From positions 62,001 through 126,000 of the forward strand of contig NZ_JAERRG010000021.1 of assembly GCF_016741935.1 (NCBI RefSeq): a stretch of DNA of 64,000 nt. The letters are read 5' to 3'. Of this stretch, positions 8,373 through 16,654 are shown piece by piece. Below the pieces are notes generated by a model. It had not been told where the DNA came from. It searched no databases and was given only the letters and a program-made list of their open reading frames with translations. The number at the start of each line of letters is the position of its first letter. Position 1 is the stretch's first letter. Position numbers and translations under genes: made by a program. Source of the stretch: Streptomyces endocoffeicus. Its GTDB lineage: Bacteria > Actinomycetota > Actinomycetes > Streptomycetales > Streptomycetaceae.

Positions 8373-8387
8373 CCCTGCCCGGCAGGG
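8373..8387. promoter_or_regulatory. Hairpin in the divergent kinase/membrane-protein gap
   Basis: CCCTGCC, one C, then GGCAGGG form a 7-1-7 inverted repeat, next to a GGCGG/CCGCC pair at 8350-8365. Both lie in the 293-base gap before the gene at 8467. An operator or leader stem is possible. No clear -10/-35 pair stands out. Confidence 0.3.
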
Positions 8388-8466
8388 CCTTACCCGCCGG
8401 GTGGCGGGGCAGCGCCGGACTGTCGTCGGATACCCCGGGCCAGGGCTGATCTCCAGCCTGGAGAAC

Positions 8467-9708
8467 ATGACCCATAACGCACCCGATACGGCGCTCACGG
8501 CGCCGGTCAGCGCTCCGTCCGGGACCGCGGGGAACGCCCCGTCCAGGGCTCCCGGGACCGGACGTGTCCCGGTCGGTCGCCTGATCGGCGTGGACCTGGC
8601 CCGGGGCCTCGCTGTCTTCGGCATGTACGCGGCCCACATCGGCCCCGACCCGTCCCAGGGCGGTGTCACCGGGTACGTCATGGAACTGGCGCACGGCCGT
8701 GCCTCCGCGCTCTTCGCGTTGCTGGCCGGCTTCTCGGTCATGCTGATCACCGGCCGCCGTGCCCCGAAGACGGGCCGGGCGGGCCGTCAGGCGGTCGCCA
8801 AGGTGGTGATCCGCGCGCTCGTCCTGCTGGTGCTGGGCACCGCGCTCACCATGCGCGGCACACCGGTCGAGGTGATCCTCGCCTTCTACGGTCTGTACTT
8901 CCTGCTCGTCCTGCCGCTGTACCGGCTCAGCGCCGGCCTGCTGGCGATCATCGCCGCGGCCGGTGCCCTGGTGCTGCCGCAGGTGCTGTACGTCATCCAG
9001 CGCGCGCTGCCCGCGGGCGCCGCCGACGGCGTCTGGGCCTGGCCCGCGGACGCCGACGGCATCGTCTCGCTGCTGTTCACAGGCAGCTACCCGGCCCTGA
9101 CCTGGATCCCCTTCGTCATCGCCGGGATGGCCGTGGCCCGCCTCGACCTGGCCGCCACCGTCGTCCGTACCCGCCTCGCGATCACCGGAGTCGGCCTCGC
9201 CGTGCTCGGTTACGGCGGCTCCTGGCTGGCCCTGCGCCTGGTCCCCGGCGCCCTGTCGAAGCTGAGCGCCGGCGGCTGGGGCGACGGGGGATCGGCCGCG
9301 TCCGCGTGGTGGTCCGACACCTGGGGTTACCCCGACGGCAGTACCCCGGCCGGGCTTCTGGTGGCGTCACCGCACAGTGAGTCGACCCTCTCGATCCTGG
9401 CCAACACCGGCGTGGCGATCGCGGTCCTGGCGGCCTGCCTCGTCGCGGTCGACGCCTTCCCGCGCTTCCACGGCTTCGCCCGCCCGGCCATCGCGGTCGG
9501 AACGATGTCCCTGACCGCGTATGTCTTCCACATCGTCGGCATCCACTTCCTCGGCATCGAGGAACTGCCCGGCTCCCCGCCGCACGTCCTTCTCGGATTC
9601 CTCGTCGCCGCTACCGTGTTCGCGACGCTCTGGTCCCGCTTTTTCCGGCGCGGGCCGCTGGAGTGGCTGCTCGGCAAGGCCACAAAGGTCGCGGAACGAG
9701 TGCGGTGA
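8467..9708 (+). CDS. DUF418/DUF1624-like multi-pass membrane protein
   Basis: 413 aa from ATG at 8467. After about 30 disordered residues it has around ten hydrophobic helices. The start of the first is V-D-L-A-R-G-L-A-V-F-G-M, the hallmark of the DUF1624/HGSNAT-like acyltransferase fold, with A-H-I-G just after and the C-terminal half resembling DUF418. Such proteins are thought to move acyl groups across the membrane, but few are characterised. It is transcribed away from the two-component operon and may be its target. It sits in the plasma membrane; a more exact function is not supported. Confidence 0.78.
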   Translation: MTHNAPDTALTAPVSAPSGTAGNAPSRAPGTGRVPVGRLIGVDLARGLAVFGMYAAHIGPDPSQGGVTGYVMELAHGRASALFALLAGFSVMLITGRRAPKTGRAGRQAVAKVVIRALVLLVLGTALTMRGTPVEVILAFYGLYFLLVLPLYRLSAGLLAIIAAAGALVLPQVLYVIQRALPAGAADGVWAWPADADGIVSLLFTGSYPALTWIPFVIAGMAVARLDLAATVVRTRLAITGVGLAVLGYGGSWLALRLVPGALSKLSAGGWGDGGSAASAWWSDTWGYPDGSTPAGLLVASPHSESTLSILANTGVAIAVLAACLVAVDAFPRFHGFARPAIAVGTMSLTAYVFHIVGIHFLGIEELPGSPPHVLLGFLVAATVFATLWSRFFRRGPLEWLLGKATKVAERVR

Positions 9709-9711
9709 GCG

Positions 9712-9761
9712 GCCCGCACGACATTCCCTCGTGGGCGAGCCCGGGGCCTCGGCCTCCGAGG
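9712..9761 (+). terminator. Double hairpin after the membrane-protein gene
   Basis: GCCCGCACGA at 9712-9721 pairs with TCGTGGGC at 9729-9736 (one bulge). A second stem is CCTCGG/CCGAGG at 9747-9761 with a 3-base loop. Both follow the stop at 9708 and precede the convergent tetR stop. Confidence 0.5.
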
Positions 9762-9840
9762 AGGACTGGCCCAGGCGGCCACGACGACCCCACCGCCGCG
9801 CATATGGCGGTCCGCCCCGCCCTGGCCGCGGTCTGCGAAC

Positions 9841-10422
9841 TCAGAGCTGTTCGTCGGGGAGACCGGGCGCCGCGCTGACGACGGCGTGCACGACTCCGGC
9901 GACGAGCTGCCGGTTGAGGGGGGCGGCGTCGAAGCGGCTGTGCATGGGCCAGCCCTCGATCAGGGCGTCGAGGGCCCGCGCCACTCCGGGAGTGAAGTGC
10001 GGGGCGAGACTCTCCCGGCTGCGCGCCAGCCAGGAGCGGGTGGTCGCGGCCACCGCGGTGTTGTGGTTGGCGTAGGCGTACATCTCGAAGATGAGCGTCA
10101 TGTCGCGGTCGGTGGCGTAGGCCGGCCCGCAGATCAGCTCGACCACGGCTGCCTCGGCCTCGGCCGGCGACCCGGCGCTGTGCACGGTGCGGCGGTAGAG
10201 CTGGGACATCGTGTCGGCGAGGCGGGCGAACGCCAGCGCCAGCAGATCGTCCATGCCGTCGAAGTAGTACGTCAGCGAGCCCAGAGGGACGCCGGCCCGT
10301 GAAGCGATCTTGCGATGGGTCGTCCTGTGAACGCCGCCTTCGGCGATGACGTGGAGGGCGGCATCGAGAATCCGGTCCCTGCGCCCGGGGTCGTTCGGGA
10401 TCTCACGCCGTGTGCCGCTCAC
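9841..10422 (-). CDS. TetR-family repressor
   Basis: 193 aa. The N-terminal helix-turn-helix (about residues 15-60) reads I-L-D-A-A-L-H-V-I-A-E-G-G, T-T-H-R-K-I-A-S-R-A-G-V-P-L-G-S-L-T-Y-Y-F. The C-terminal ligand domain is typical TetR_C helices. It is divergent from the MFS gene at 10508 and separated from it by an operator-like palindrome. This strongly suggests it represses that efflux-type carrier until its ligand binds. The ligand is not predictable. Confidence 0.93.
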   Translation of the reverse strand: MSGTRREIPNDPGRRDRILDAALHVIAEGGVHRTTHRKIASRAGVPLGSLTYYFDGMDDLLALAFARLADTMSQLYRRTVHSAGSPAEAEAAVVELICGPAYATDRDMTLIFEMYAYANHNTAVAATTRSWLARSRESLAPHFTPGVARALDALIEGWPMHSRFDAAPLNRQLVAGVVHAVVSAAPGLPDEQL

Positions 10423-10453
10423 GCCCCCAATGTGTCACAAGGCGCCCCCATCA

Positions 10454-10475
10454 AGTGTGTACGATCGTACAGACT
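10454..10475. promoter_or_regulatory. TetR operator, near-perfect 22-base palindrome
   Basis: The 14-base core TGTACGATCGTACA (10458-10471) is perfectly self-complementary. The symmetry continues to 10454-10475 with one mismatched pair. It lies 31 bases before the tetR start and 32 before the MFS start, the classical place for a shared TetR operator. Confidence 0.8.
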
Positions 10476-10507
10476 CATGTGTCCGGTCATCTACTGGAGG
10501 CATTCCC

Positions 10508-11695
10508 GTGACCGTCAGCCTCGGCCGACGTCGGACCGCCGTGTTCGCCCTGTTCTTCCTGCCCGGCCTGGCCATGGCGTCCTGGGTGACGCGCACCCCC
10601 GACGTGCGCGACCTGCTCGGAGCCTCCACCGGACGCATGGGCCTGATCCTGTTCGGACTCTCGGTCGGATCCATGGCCGGCATCCTGTGCTCGGGCCCGC
10701 TGGTGGTCCGCTGGGGCGCCCGGCCACTCATCGCGGCCGGAACGCTGGCGACCGCCGCGGGGGCCGGCGTCATCGGCCTGGGGGCGGCGGCGGGCGCGGA
10801 CGCGGTCGTGGCCCTCGGGCTCGGACTCATCGGCCTCGGGATGGGCGGCGGCGAGGTGGCCCTCAACATCGAAGGGGCGGAGGTGGAACGGCTGCTCGGC
10901 CGTTCCACCCTCCCCGCGATGCACGGCTTCTACAGCTTTGGCACGGTGGTCGGCGCGGTCGGCGGCATGATTCTGACCGCCATCTCGTTCCCCGTCCTGT
11001 GGCATCTCGCCATCGTCACCGTCGTGGTACTGGCCGTACTGGTGCCGGTGATCCGATACGTTCCCGCCGGGGTGGGCCGACGAACCGGCAACGCCAACGG
11101 CACCCAGGCGCAGGCCTCCGCGCGCCCCGCGGTGTGGAGGGAGCCGAGACTGCTGCTCATCGGTGGCATCATCCTCGCCCTCGCCATGGCCGAGGGAACG
11201 GCGAACGACTGGCTGCCACTGGTCATGGTCGACGGCCATGGCTTCGACCCCGCGCTCGGATCGGCCGTGTACGCGGTCTTCGCGGCCTCGATGACCGTCG
11301 GCCGCTTCGTGGGCGGCCGGTTCGTCGACCGCTATGGACGCGCGGCCGCCCTGTGCGCCAGCGCGGTCATCGGCGCCGTCGGCATCGCACTCGTGATCCT
11401 TGTCGACAATCAGGCCGTCGCGGCGGCAGCCGCCGTCCTGTGGGGCATCGGCGCGTCCCTGGGCTTTCCCGTCGCGCTCTCCGCGGCCGGCGACTCCGGC
11501 GACAACTCCACCGCACGGGTCTCCCTCGCCGCCACCCTCGGCTACGTCGCCTTCCTCGTTGGACCGCCCTCGCTCGGCCATCTCGGCGAGCAGTTCGGAC
11601 TCCGCAACGCACTGTCGCTGGTCCTGATACTCGTGGTGGCCGCGTCCTTCGTCACGCCTGCCGCCCGCACGGCCCACCCCGCACCCACCCCGTGA
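10508..11695 (+). CDS. MFS transporter
   Basis: 395 aa from GTG at 10508, chosen because GGAGG (10496-10500) lies seven bases upstream. Twelve hydrophobic helices are visible, with a basic loop after helix 2 (V-V-R-W-G-A-R-P) and the matching R-F-V-D-R-Y-G-R loop in the second half. Overall it resembles the FucP/YbjJ-like group of MFS carriers rather than DHA drug antiporters; substrate or efflux direction cannot be told. Regulation by the divergent TetR through the palindrome at 10454-10475 is likely. Confidence 0.9.
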   Translation: MTVSLGRRRTAVFALFFLPGLAMASWVTRTPDVRDLLGASTGRMGLILFGLSVGSMAGILCSGPLVVRWGARPLIAAGTLATAAGAGVIGLGAAAGADAVVALGLGLIGLGMGGGEVALNIEGAEVERLLGRSTLPAMHGFYSFGTVVGAVGGMILTAISFPVLWHLAIVTVVVLAVLVPVIRYVPAGVGRRTGNANGTQAQASARPAVWREPRLLLIGGIILALAMAEGTANDWLPLVMVDGHGFDPALGSAVYAVFAASMTVGRFVGGRFVDRYGRAAALCASAVIGAVGIALVILVDNQAVAAAAAVLWGIGASLGFPVALSAAGDSGDNSTARVSLAATLGYVAFLVGPPSLGHLGEQFGLRNALSLVLILVVAASFVTPAARTAHPAPTP

Positions 11696-11708
11696 GCCGT
11701 ACGGCGGC

Positions 11709-11724
11709 CCGTCCTCTTGGACGG
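11709..11724 (+). terminator. Hairpin after the MFS gene
   Basis: CCGTCC-tctt-GGACGG is a perfect 6-base stem with a tetraloop, 14 bases after the MFS stop and before the convergent VOC gene. Confidence 0.5.
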
Positions 11725-11787
11725 ACGTGGACTGCGGCAGCCCGCACCAGCGGTGAGCGCGCCCCCCGCCCGGCGCCGTGGAGCGTC

Positions 11788-12198
11788 TCAGGCCGCCGGT
11801 TGAGTGAAGCGGATGCGGTTGCCGAACGGGTCGCGCAGGCCGCAGTCGATTCCGTACGGGCGCTCAGTGGGTTCCTCGGTGAACTCCACGCCTTGCGCCA
11901 GCAGCGTCTCGTAGGTCTTGCGGCAGTCGGGGGTGGTCAGGATGAGCCAGCCGCCCATCACACCCTTGGTCACCAGGTCACGGACCTGCTCTGCCGTCTC
12001 CTCCGACATTGCCGGGGCGCCCGGCTTCTCCAGCAGGATCTGCCGCTCGGGGTGACCGGGCACGCTGACGGCGAGCCAGCGCATGAAGCCCAAGTTGACG
12101 TCCGCGGCGACCTCCAGGCCGAGCTTGCCGACGTAGAAGTCGAGGGCCTCGTCCTGGTCGAGGACGTAAATCTGCGAATGTGTGATGGCGTTGAACAT
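11788..12198 (-). CDS. VOC/glyoxalase-family protein
   Basis: 136 aa from ATG at 12198 (a GTG nine bases upstream is also possible). A single vicinal-oxygen-chelate fold: the N-terminal strand Y-V-L-D-Q-D-E-A-L-D-F-Y, L-G-L-E-V, and the C-terminal R-P-Y-G-I-D-C-G-L-R-D-P-F-G-N. Proteins of this group include small dioxygenases, fosfomycin-type thiol transferases and binding proteins; metal ligands are not fully conserved, so the activity is open. It is transcribed in the same direction as, and just downstream of, an AraC-type regulator, a pairing common for stress-linked VOC genes. Confidence 0.85.
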   Translation of the reverse strand: MFNAITHSQIYVLDQDEALDFYVGKLGLEVAADVNLGFMRWLAVSVPGHPERQILLEKPGAPAMSEETAEQVRDLVTKGVMGGWLILTTPDCRKTYETLLAQGVEFTEEPTERPYGIDCGLRDPFGNRIRFTQPAA

Positions 12199-12294
12199 GG
12201 GACTCACGCTACCGAGCGGGCCGGAGGAAAACTTATCCGAAACTGCTCAGTCGGCGGACGGGTGGCGCCGGGACGGTACGGATGCGGCCGACGG

Positions 12295-12687
12295 TCAGGA
12301 GCTCGGTCGCGTCCACGCCATCGTGAAACACGTCGGCACGCCCGTGGCCACCGCTTCCTTGCGGTAGGCGCGTGGTGACCGGCCGACGATGTCGCGGAAC
12401 GTGCGGCTGAAGGTGCCCGGGCTGCCGAAGCCGACGTCGAAGCAGATGTCCGTCACGCCGCGGTCGGTCTCCCGCAGCAGGAACATCGCTCGCTCCACAC
12501 GGCGGCGCTGCAGGTAGCGGTGCGGTGTTTCACCGAATGTGGCCCGGAAGGTACGCGTGAAGTGCGCCTCGGACACGTGCGCGATACGGGCCAGGGCCGG
12601 GACGTCCAGGGGGCGCGCGTAGTCGCGGTCCATCGCGTCCCGGGCCCGGAGCATGCGGCGGTTGGTCTCTTCTGCGGCGCGGCTCAC
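12295..12687 (-). CDS. Short AraC/XylS-family regulator
   Basis: 130 aa, essentially only the two helix-turn-helix motifs of the AraC domain. The first contains L-D-V-P-A-L-A-R-I-A-H-V-S-E-A-H-F; the second has V-T-D-I-C-F-D-V-G-F-G-S-P-G-T-F-S-R-T-F. There is no separate ligand-binding domain, as in SoxS/MarA-type proteins, so control may be by expression level. The VOC gene follows at 97 bases on the same strand and is the likely target. Confidence 0.9.
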   Translation of the reverse strand: MSRAAEETNRRMLRARDAMDRDYARPLDVPALARIAHVSEAHFTRTFRATFGETPHRYLQRRRVERAMFLLRETDRGVTDICFDVGFGSPGTFSRTFRDIVGRSPRAYRKEAVATGVPTCFTMAWTRPSS

Positions 12688-12723
12688 GGTGTCATCACAT
12701 CACGGTCCACCGACACCGACAGT

Positions 12724-12778
12724 TCGGTATCGCCGTCCTACGGGGGCTCTGCCAGGTAGTCTCAATGATTGATACCGA
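12724..12778. promoter_or_regulatory. Candidate operators in the araC/iclR divergent gap
   Basis: TCGGTATC (12724-12731) faces GATACCGA (12771-12778) across 39 bases. Inside lies the perfect TCAAT-g-ATTGA palindrome (12762-12772). They sit just upstream of the iclR start at 12799. Autoregulation by IclR is the simplest reading, but either regulator could bind. Confidence 0.4.
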
Positions 12779-12798
12779 GTTTCACCTGTGGAGGCTGT

Positions 12799-13587
12799 AT
12801 GACCTCGCCCGCCACCACCACATCCGCTCTCGGGCCGGGTTCCGGGGCCCTGGATCGCGGTCTGGCCATGCTCGATCACCTGGCCGTGGTCCGTACCTGC
12901 TCCACGCAGGATCTTGCCGCGGCGCTCGGGCTGAGCCGCAGTACCGCCTACCGGCTGGTCGACCGGCTGGTCGCGGGCGGCTGGCTCGCCGTGGAGCAGG
13001 GGAGCGGGCTGCTGCGGCTCGGTCCTTCGGCCACGCGGCTGGCCTCCGCGGCGGTGAGCTCGACGGATCTGACCGCCACGGCGATGCCGGTCATCTCCCG
13101 GCTGATGCGGGAGACCCGGGAGACGGCAAGCCTCGCGGTGCCGAACGGCGTGAACATGGTGTTCGTGCACCGTGAGCGCGGCCCGCGCCCGGTGGCGGTG
13201 ACGAGCGAGCTGGGTGCGGGGCGGCCGCTGCACTGCACGTCGCTGGGGCGGGCCTATCTGGCGGCTCTCCCGCAGCAGGCGATGGAGGAGAAGCTGGGGG
13301 AGCTCGTGGCTTCGGACGACTCGCCGGTCGACGAGGACTCGCTCGGTCCGCTGAGGAAGATCCTTCAGGAGACGCGGGAGCGCGGCTGGTCGGAGGACCG
13401 GCGTGAGTTCGATGAGTCCAGTTGCTGCTGCGGGGCCGCTGTCCACGATCACACCGGTTTGCCCGTCGCGGCGATCAGCGTCGCCGGAGTGGCGGAGCGC
13501 ATGGAACGGATCTTGAGTGACGTCGGTCCGCTGGTGGCCGAGGCGGCCGCCGAGATTTCAGCGGGCCTCGGCTACGTGCGGCGCTGA
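12799..13587 (+). CDS. IclR-family regulator
   Basis: 262 aa from ATG at 12799, preceded by GTGGAGG five bases away. The N-terminal winged helix (about residues 15-75) contains Q-D-L-A-A-A-L-G-L-S-R-S-T-A-Y-R-L. The C-terminal IclR effector domain shows L-H-C-T-S-L-G-R-A-Y-L-A and the later I-S-V-A-G-V. It is convergent with the SnoaL-rraA pair and close to the talarate/galactarate dehydratase block, which makes it the probable local regulator. IclR proteins often respond to small organic acids such as aldarates or their breakdown products. Confidence 0.92.
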   Translation: MTSPATTTSALGPGSGALDRGLAMLDHLAVVRTCSTQDLAAALGLSRSTAYRLVDRLVAGGWLAVEQGSGLLRLGPSATRLASAAVSSTDLTATAMPVISRLMRETRETASLAVPNGVNMVFVHRERGPRPVAVTSELGAGRPLHCTSLGRAYLAALPQQAMEEKLGELVASDDSPVDEDSLGPLRKILQETRERGWSEDRREFDESSCCCGAAVHDHTGLPVAAISVAGVAERMERILSDVGPLVAEAAAEISAGLGYVRR

Positions 13588-13641
13588 GCGGGGCGACGCT
13601 CTGCGCGACGTTCACGGAATTTCCTGGCCGGTGCGGTGGGG

Positions 13642-14151
13642 TCAGTCTTCGGTGACGTCGTATTCGGCGTCGGGATGGGGCCGCGCGACGGGTGGCTTGA
13701 GGTGGAAGCCGTTGGCGGCGTAGTCGTAGCCCTCCAAGGTCACCTCGGACCGCCCGTCGGGTGCCGACGCGTAGAAGGCGCGGATCTCGGTGATCAAGCC
13801 CGTCCCGGGGTCGAAGCGGTACCACTCGTCACCCCGGAGGTAACCGCCGGACCTGGTCTTCCAGTGGGTCCACTCGATGACGGCCTGGAGCGTCTCGGGC
13901 TCGGCGATGAGGCGTTCGACGGACCAGGCGGAGCCGATGGTGAGGGTGAGCCGGCGCCAGTTCTCGCCGATCGTGGTGTTGCCGATCCACGGTCCCGCCA
14001 GGCCGGGCGGGAAGTAGTGGACGGCGTCGGGGGTGAACTGGGCGGCCATCTTGGCCACATCGGCCTCATTGCAGCCGTCGAAGTAGGTGCGGATCGTGGT
14101 CTCCATCCGGGCGCGCTTCATGGCGTGGGGGAGATCGGCGAAGGAGCTCAT
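13642..14151 (-). CDS. SnoaL-like / NTF2-fold protein
   Basis: 169 aa. One alpha+beta barrel domain of the SnoaL_2 type: an N-terminal helix with T-Y-F-D-G-C-N-E-A-D, then D-A-V-H-Y-F-P-P-G, and later W-T-H-W-K-T-R and W-Y-R-F-D-P-G-T-G-L-I. The fold is shared by isomerases, hydratases and small binding proteins; the active site is not diagnostic. Its ATG overlaps the rraA stop by four bases, so it is made with the aldolase and may act on the same compound. It is full length, unlike the fragment at 1346. Confidence 0.8.
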   Translation of the reverse strand: MSSFADLPHAMKRARMETTIRTYFDGCNEADVAKMAAQFTPDAVHYFPPGLAGPWIGNTTIGENWRRLTLTIGSAWSVERLIAEPETLQAVIEWTHWKTRSGGYLRGDEWYRFDPGTGLITEIRAFYASAPDGRSEVTLEGYDYAANGFHLKPPVARPHPDAEYDVTED

Positions 14152-14906
14152 ACACGGGCCTCCGGGTTCTGTCGTTCCTGGTGGGCGGACTTCCACGCTT
14201 CGTATGCCCGCAGCGTCCCGGCGCTGGGCGGGTAGGTGCCCCACAGCGGCTCCCCGTCCCGCACCCGCTGGTGCAGCCATGCCTCCAGCCGCTCCTGTTC
14301 GACGGAGGGCTGGGCTATCTCGGCGGCGAGGGCCCGGGGCACGACGATGACCCCGTCGCGGTCGCCCACGAGGATGTCTCCGGGGTAGACCGCGACATCC
14401 GCGCAGGCGATGGGCGCGTTGAGGTCGGCCACGTGGAAGGCGGCCGGCCTGGTGGTGGCCGTGATGGCACGTGCGTAGGCCGGAAAGCCGAGTGCGGCGA
14501 TCGCGGCGCCGTCCCGGAACGCCCCGTCGGTGACGAAGCCGGCCGCTCCGCGCTTCATGGCCCGGGTCAGGAGCATGTCGCCGGCCGACGCCGCCGATGT
14601 GTCGTTGCGGCTGTCGACGACGAGCACCTGGCGGGGCCCGACGCTCTCGACCGCCTCCCACTGAAGGACGTTTCCGGTCCGGTAGGGGTCGCCCATCGGG
14701 TCGATGTCCTCGCGGGAGGGGATGAAGCGCATGGTGAACGCCTCTCCCACGAACCCGCGGAAGCCATCGCCGACGGGGGAGAGCCCCACGAGGAACGGCT
14801 GCCGGATCCCGCGCTTGTACAGCTGGGTCGCGAGGGTGGCGGTGCTCACCCGGCCGAGTTGCTCGAAGACGGCGCCGTCCAGGGGCACCGAGGCGTCTGG
14901 GGACAC
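14148..14906 (-). CDS. RraA-family protein, likely HMG/CHA-type aldolase or oxaloacetate decarboxylase
   Basis: 252 aa. The RraA fold core is plain: V-L-V-V-D-S-R-N-D (strand with metal-site acid), G-A-A-G-F-V-T-D-G-A-F-R-D, and G-D-I-L-V-G-D-R-D-G-V-I-V-V-P. The G-x-x-x-D-G-x-x-R-D motif provides the Arg and Asp used by 4-hydroxy-4-methyl-2-oxoglutarate aldolases for pyruvate and metal binding. These cleave hydroxy-keto diacids to pyruvate. In this cluster, next to a galactarate/talarate dehydratase, it could cleave 5-keto-4-deoxyglucarate. That assignment is inference. GTG start at 14906 with GGA about eight bases upstream. Confidence 0.85.
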   Translation of the reverse strand: MSPDASVPLDGAVFEQLGRVSTATLATQLYKRGIRQPFLVGLSPVGDGFRGFVGEAFTMRFIPSREDIDPMGDPYRTGNVLQWEAVESVGPRQVLVVDSRNDTSAASAGDMLLTRAMKRGAAGFVTDGAFRDGAAIAALGFPAYARAITATTRPAAFHVADLNAPIACADVAVYPGDILVGDRDGVIVVPRALAAEIAQPSVEQERLEAWLHQRVRDGEPLWGTYPPSAGTLRAYEAWKSAHQERQNPEARV

Positions 14907-15209
14907 CTGATCGTCCTTTCTGACCTCCGTGGCACATCCCCCCGTCTGACGGGAGTGGCCATGGCGTCGCGACTGGTGTGCCGGAACGCTAACACCGCAC
15001 CTCGCTGAAATCCCAGTGGGAGAAACAGATTCTCAATGGCTGGGAAGTGGGAGGCGTGGGCTCCGTTGTTCCGAGTCCTTGACACCCCTCCAGGGCGACC
15101 CTACGTTGTGCTTCCTACTGGTCGGCACGTCATCCCATTCATTGGGACTGTCCTCTTCCTGAGGCATCGACCAGATCCTGTCAATGTCGACGGAAGAAAC
15201 GGCCGCACC
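14907..15209. promoter_or_regulatory. Divergent rraA/MFS control region with TCCCA...TGGGA palindromes
   Basis: This 303-base gap has no convincing gene. It holds TCCCA-g-TGGGA (15011-15021), GAGAA-acaga-TTCTC (15020-15034) and TCCCA-ttcat-TGGGA (15133-15147). Two palindromes with identical arms in one divergent gap suggest paired operators for a dimeric regulator serving both operons. The IclR encoded at 12799 is the nearest candidate. Promoter elements are not clear by eye. Confidence 0.45.
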
Positions 15210-16628
15210 ATGACATCCCATCCCGGAGGCGCCGATTCCGGCAGCGCCGCGCCACCATCCGCAAAAGCGACACCGCTCTCCGGAGCCGTCGCCAAGATAA
15301 TGCGCCGAGTCACCCCGCTGTTCGCCGTCATGATGATGTGCAATCAGCTCAATCGTTCCAATATCGGCTATGCCGAATCACATCTCGAAGCCGACCTCGG
15401 AATAGGCGCCACGGCCTACGGCCTCGGCGCTGGGCTCTTCTTCATCGCCTACTTCCTCTTCGAAGTCCCGAGCAATGCGCTGATGAAGCGGTTCGGCCCC
15501 AAGATATGGCTGTCCAGGATCTGTGTGAGCTGGGGCGTCGTCTCGGCCTGCATGCTGTTCGCCCAGGGCCCCATCAGCTTCTACGTACTGCGGTTCCTCC
15601 TCGGCGTGGCCGAAGCCGGCTTCGTACCCGCCGTCCTGTACTACCTGGCGAGGTGGCTGCCCAACGATTACCGGGGCAGGGCCAACGCGCGGTACGCCGT
15701 CGGCGCGCTCGTCGCGTTCTCCGTCTCGGGCCCCCTGTCGGGCCCGCTGCTGCGGATGGACGGCACCTTCGGGCTCCGGGGCTGGCAGTGGATGTTCCTG
15801 GTCGAGGGCGTCATGTCGGTCGCCATCGGCGTCGTCGCCTTCTTCCGCCTCGACTCCCGGATCGAGGACGCGCGCTGGCTCACCGCCGACGAGAAGCGCG
15901 AGCTCACGGCGGCCATCGAGGCGGAGGACGCGGAGCATCCGAACCCGGACGGCGATGACCGCCGGTCCATGTGGGCCGTACTGCGCGACCCCAAGATCCT
16001 GCTGTTCGTCTTCGTCTACTTCTCGGTCCAGATGTCAATCTACGCCAACACCTTCTGGCTGCCGTCGATCGTCCGGGACATCAAGGGCACCAACGACATC
16101 ACCGTGGGCCTGCTCTCCTCCGTGCCCTGGCTCTTCGCCATGGTCGCGATGTTCCTGCTCGCCCGGATCGGGGACCGTACCAACCGGCGCAAGCCACTGC
16201 TCATCGGGGCCCTCGTCGCCGCGGCCGCCGGGTCCTACCTCGCCGCCGTGACCTCCCCCTGGCTCGCCCTGGCGATGCTCACGGTCGCCGCCATGGGCTT
16301 CAAGAGCATCAGCCCGATCTTCTGGCCCATCGTCCAGCGCACGGTCCATCCGATGGTGATCGGCGTCGCCATCGCCATCATCAACTCGATAGCGAATCTG
16401 GGCGGTTTCGTCGCGCCTTACGGGTTCGGGATCGTCAAAGACCGGACGGGCAGTACGCAATGGGGACTCATCGGTCTGGCCGTCTTCTCTCTCATCGCCG
16501 CGCTGGCCTCCTGTCTCATCCGGGAAAACGATGACCGCGACTCGGGCCTGTCCCGGAAAAGGGAATCCGGAAAGGCCGCGCCCGGCCGGTATCCGGCGGC
16601 CGGCGAGATATCCGCCAAGACGATCTGA
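15210..16628 (+). CDS. MFS transporter, anion:cation symporter (ACS) type
   Basis: 472 aa from ATG at 15210. Features of the tartrate/glucarate/hydroxy-acid branch of the MFS: N-terminal R-R-V-T-P-L-F-A-V-M-M-M-C-N-Q-L-N-R-S-N-I-G-Y-A, helix 4 F-E-V-P-S-N-A-L-M-K-R-F-G, and A-E-A-G-F-V-P-A-V-L-Y-Y-L. Twelve membrane helices. The family takes up organic anions with protons. It begins a three-gene operon with the FAH and dehydratase genes and is the probable importer of the aldarate. Ribosome site: GGAAGAA about twelve bases upstream, rather far. Confidence 0.92.
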   Translation: MTSHPGGADSGSAAPPSAKATPLSGAVAKIMRRVTPLFAVMMMCNQLNRSNIGYAESHLEADLGIGATAYGLGAGLFFIAYFLFEVPSNALMKRFGPKIWLSRICVSWGVVSACMLFAQGPISFYVLRFLLGVAEAGFVPAVLYYLARWLPNDYRGRANARYAVGALVAFSVSGPLSGPLLRMDGTFGLRGWQWMFLVEGVMSVAIGVVAFFRLDSRIEDARWLTADEKRELTAAIEAEDAEHPNPDGDDRRSMWAVLRDPKILLFVFVYFSVQMSIYANTFWLPSIVRDIKGTNDITVGLLSSVPWLFAMVAMFLLARIGDRTNRRKPLLIGALVAAAAGSYLAAVTSPWLALAMLTVAAMGFKSISPIFWPIVQRTVHPMVIGVAIAIINSIANLGGFVAPYGFGIVKDRTGSTQWGLIGLAVFSLIAALASCLIRENDDRDSGLSRKRESGKAAPGRYPAAGEISAKTI

Positions 16629-16654
16629 ACCATTGGTCCGGGAGGGCCCCAGCC

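Noticed and set aside
8174..8750. Upstream extension of the kinase reading frame through the response regulator into the membrane-protein gene
   Set aside because: The kinase start is fixed by the ATGA overlap at 7499-7502, and the extension has no domain sense and crosses two other real genes.
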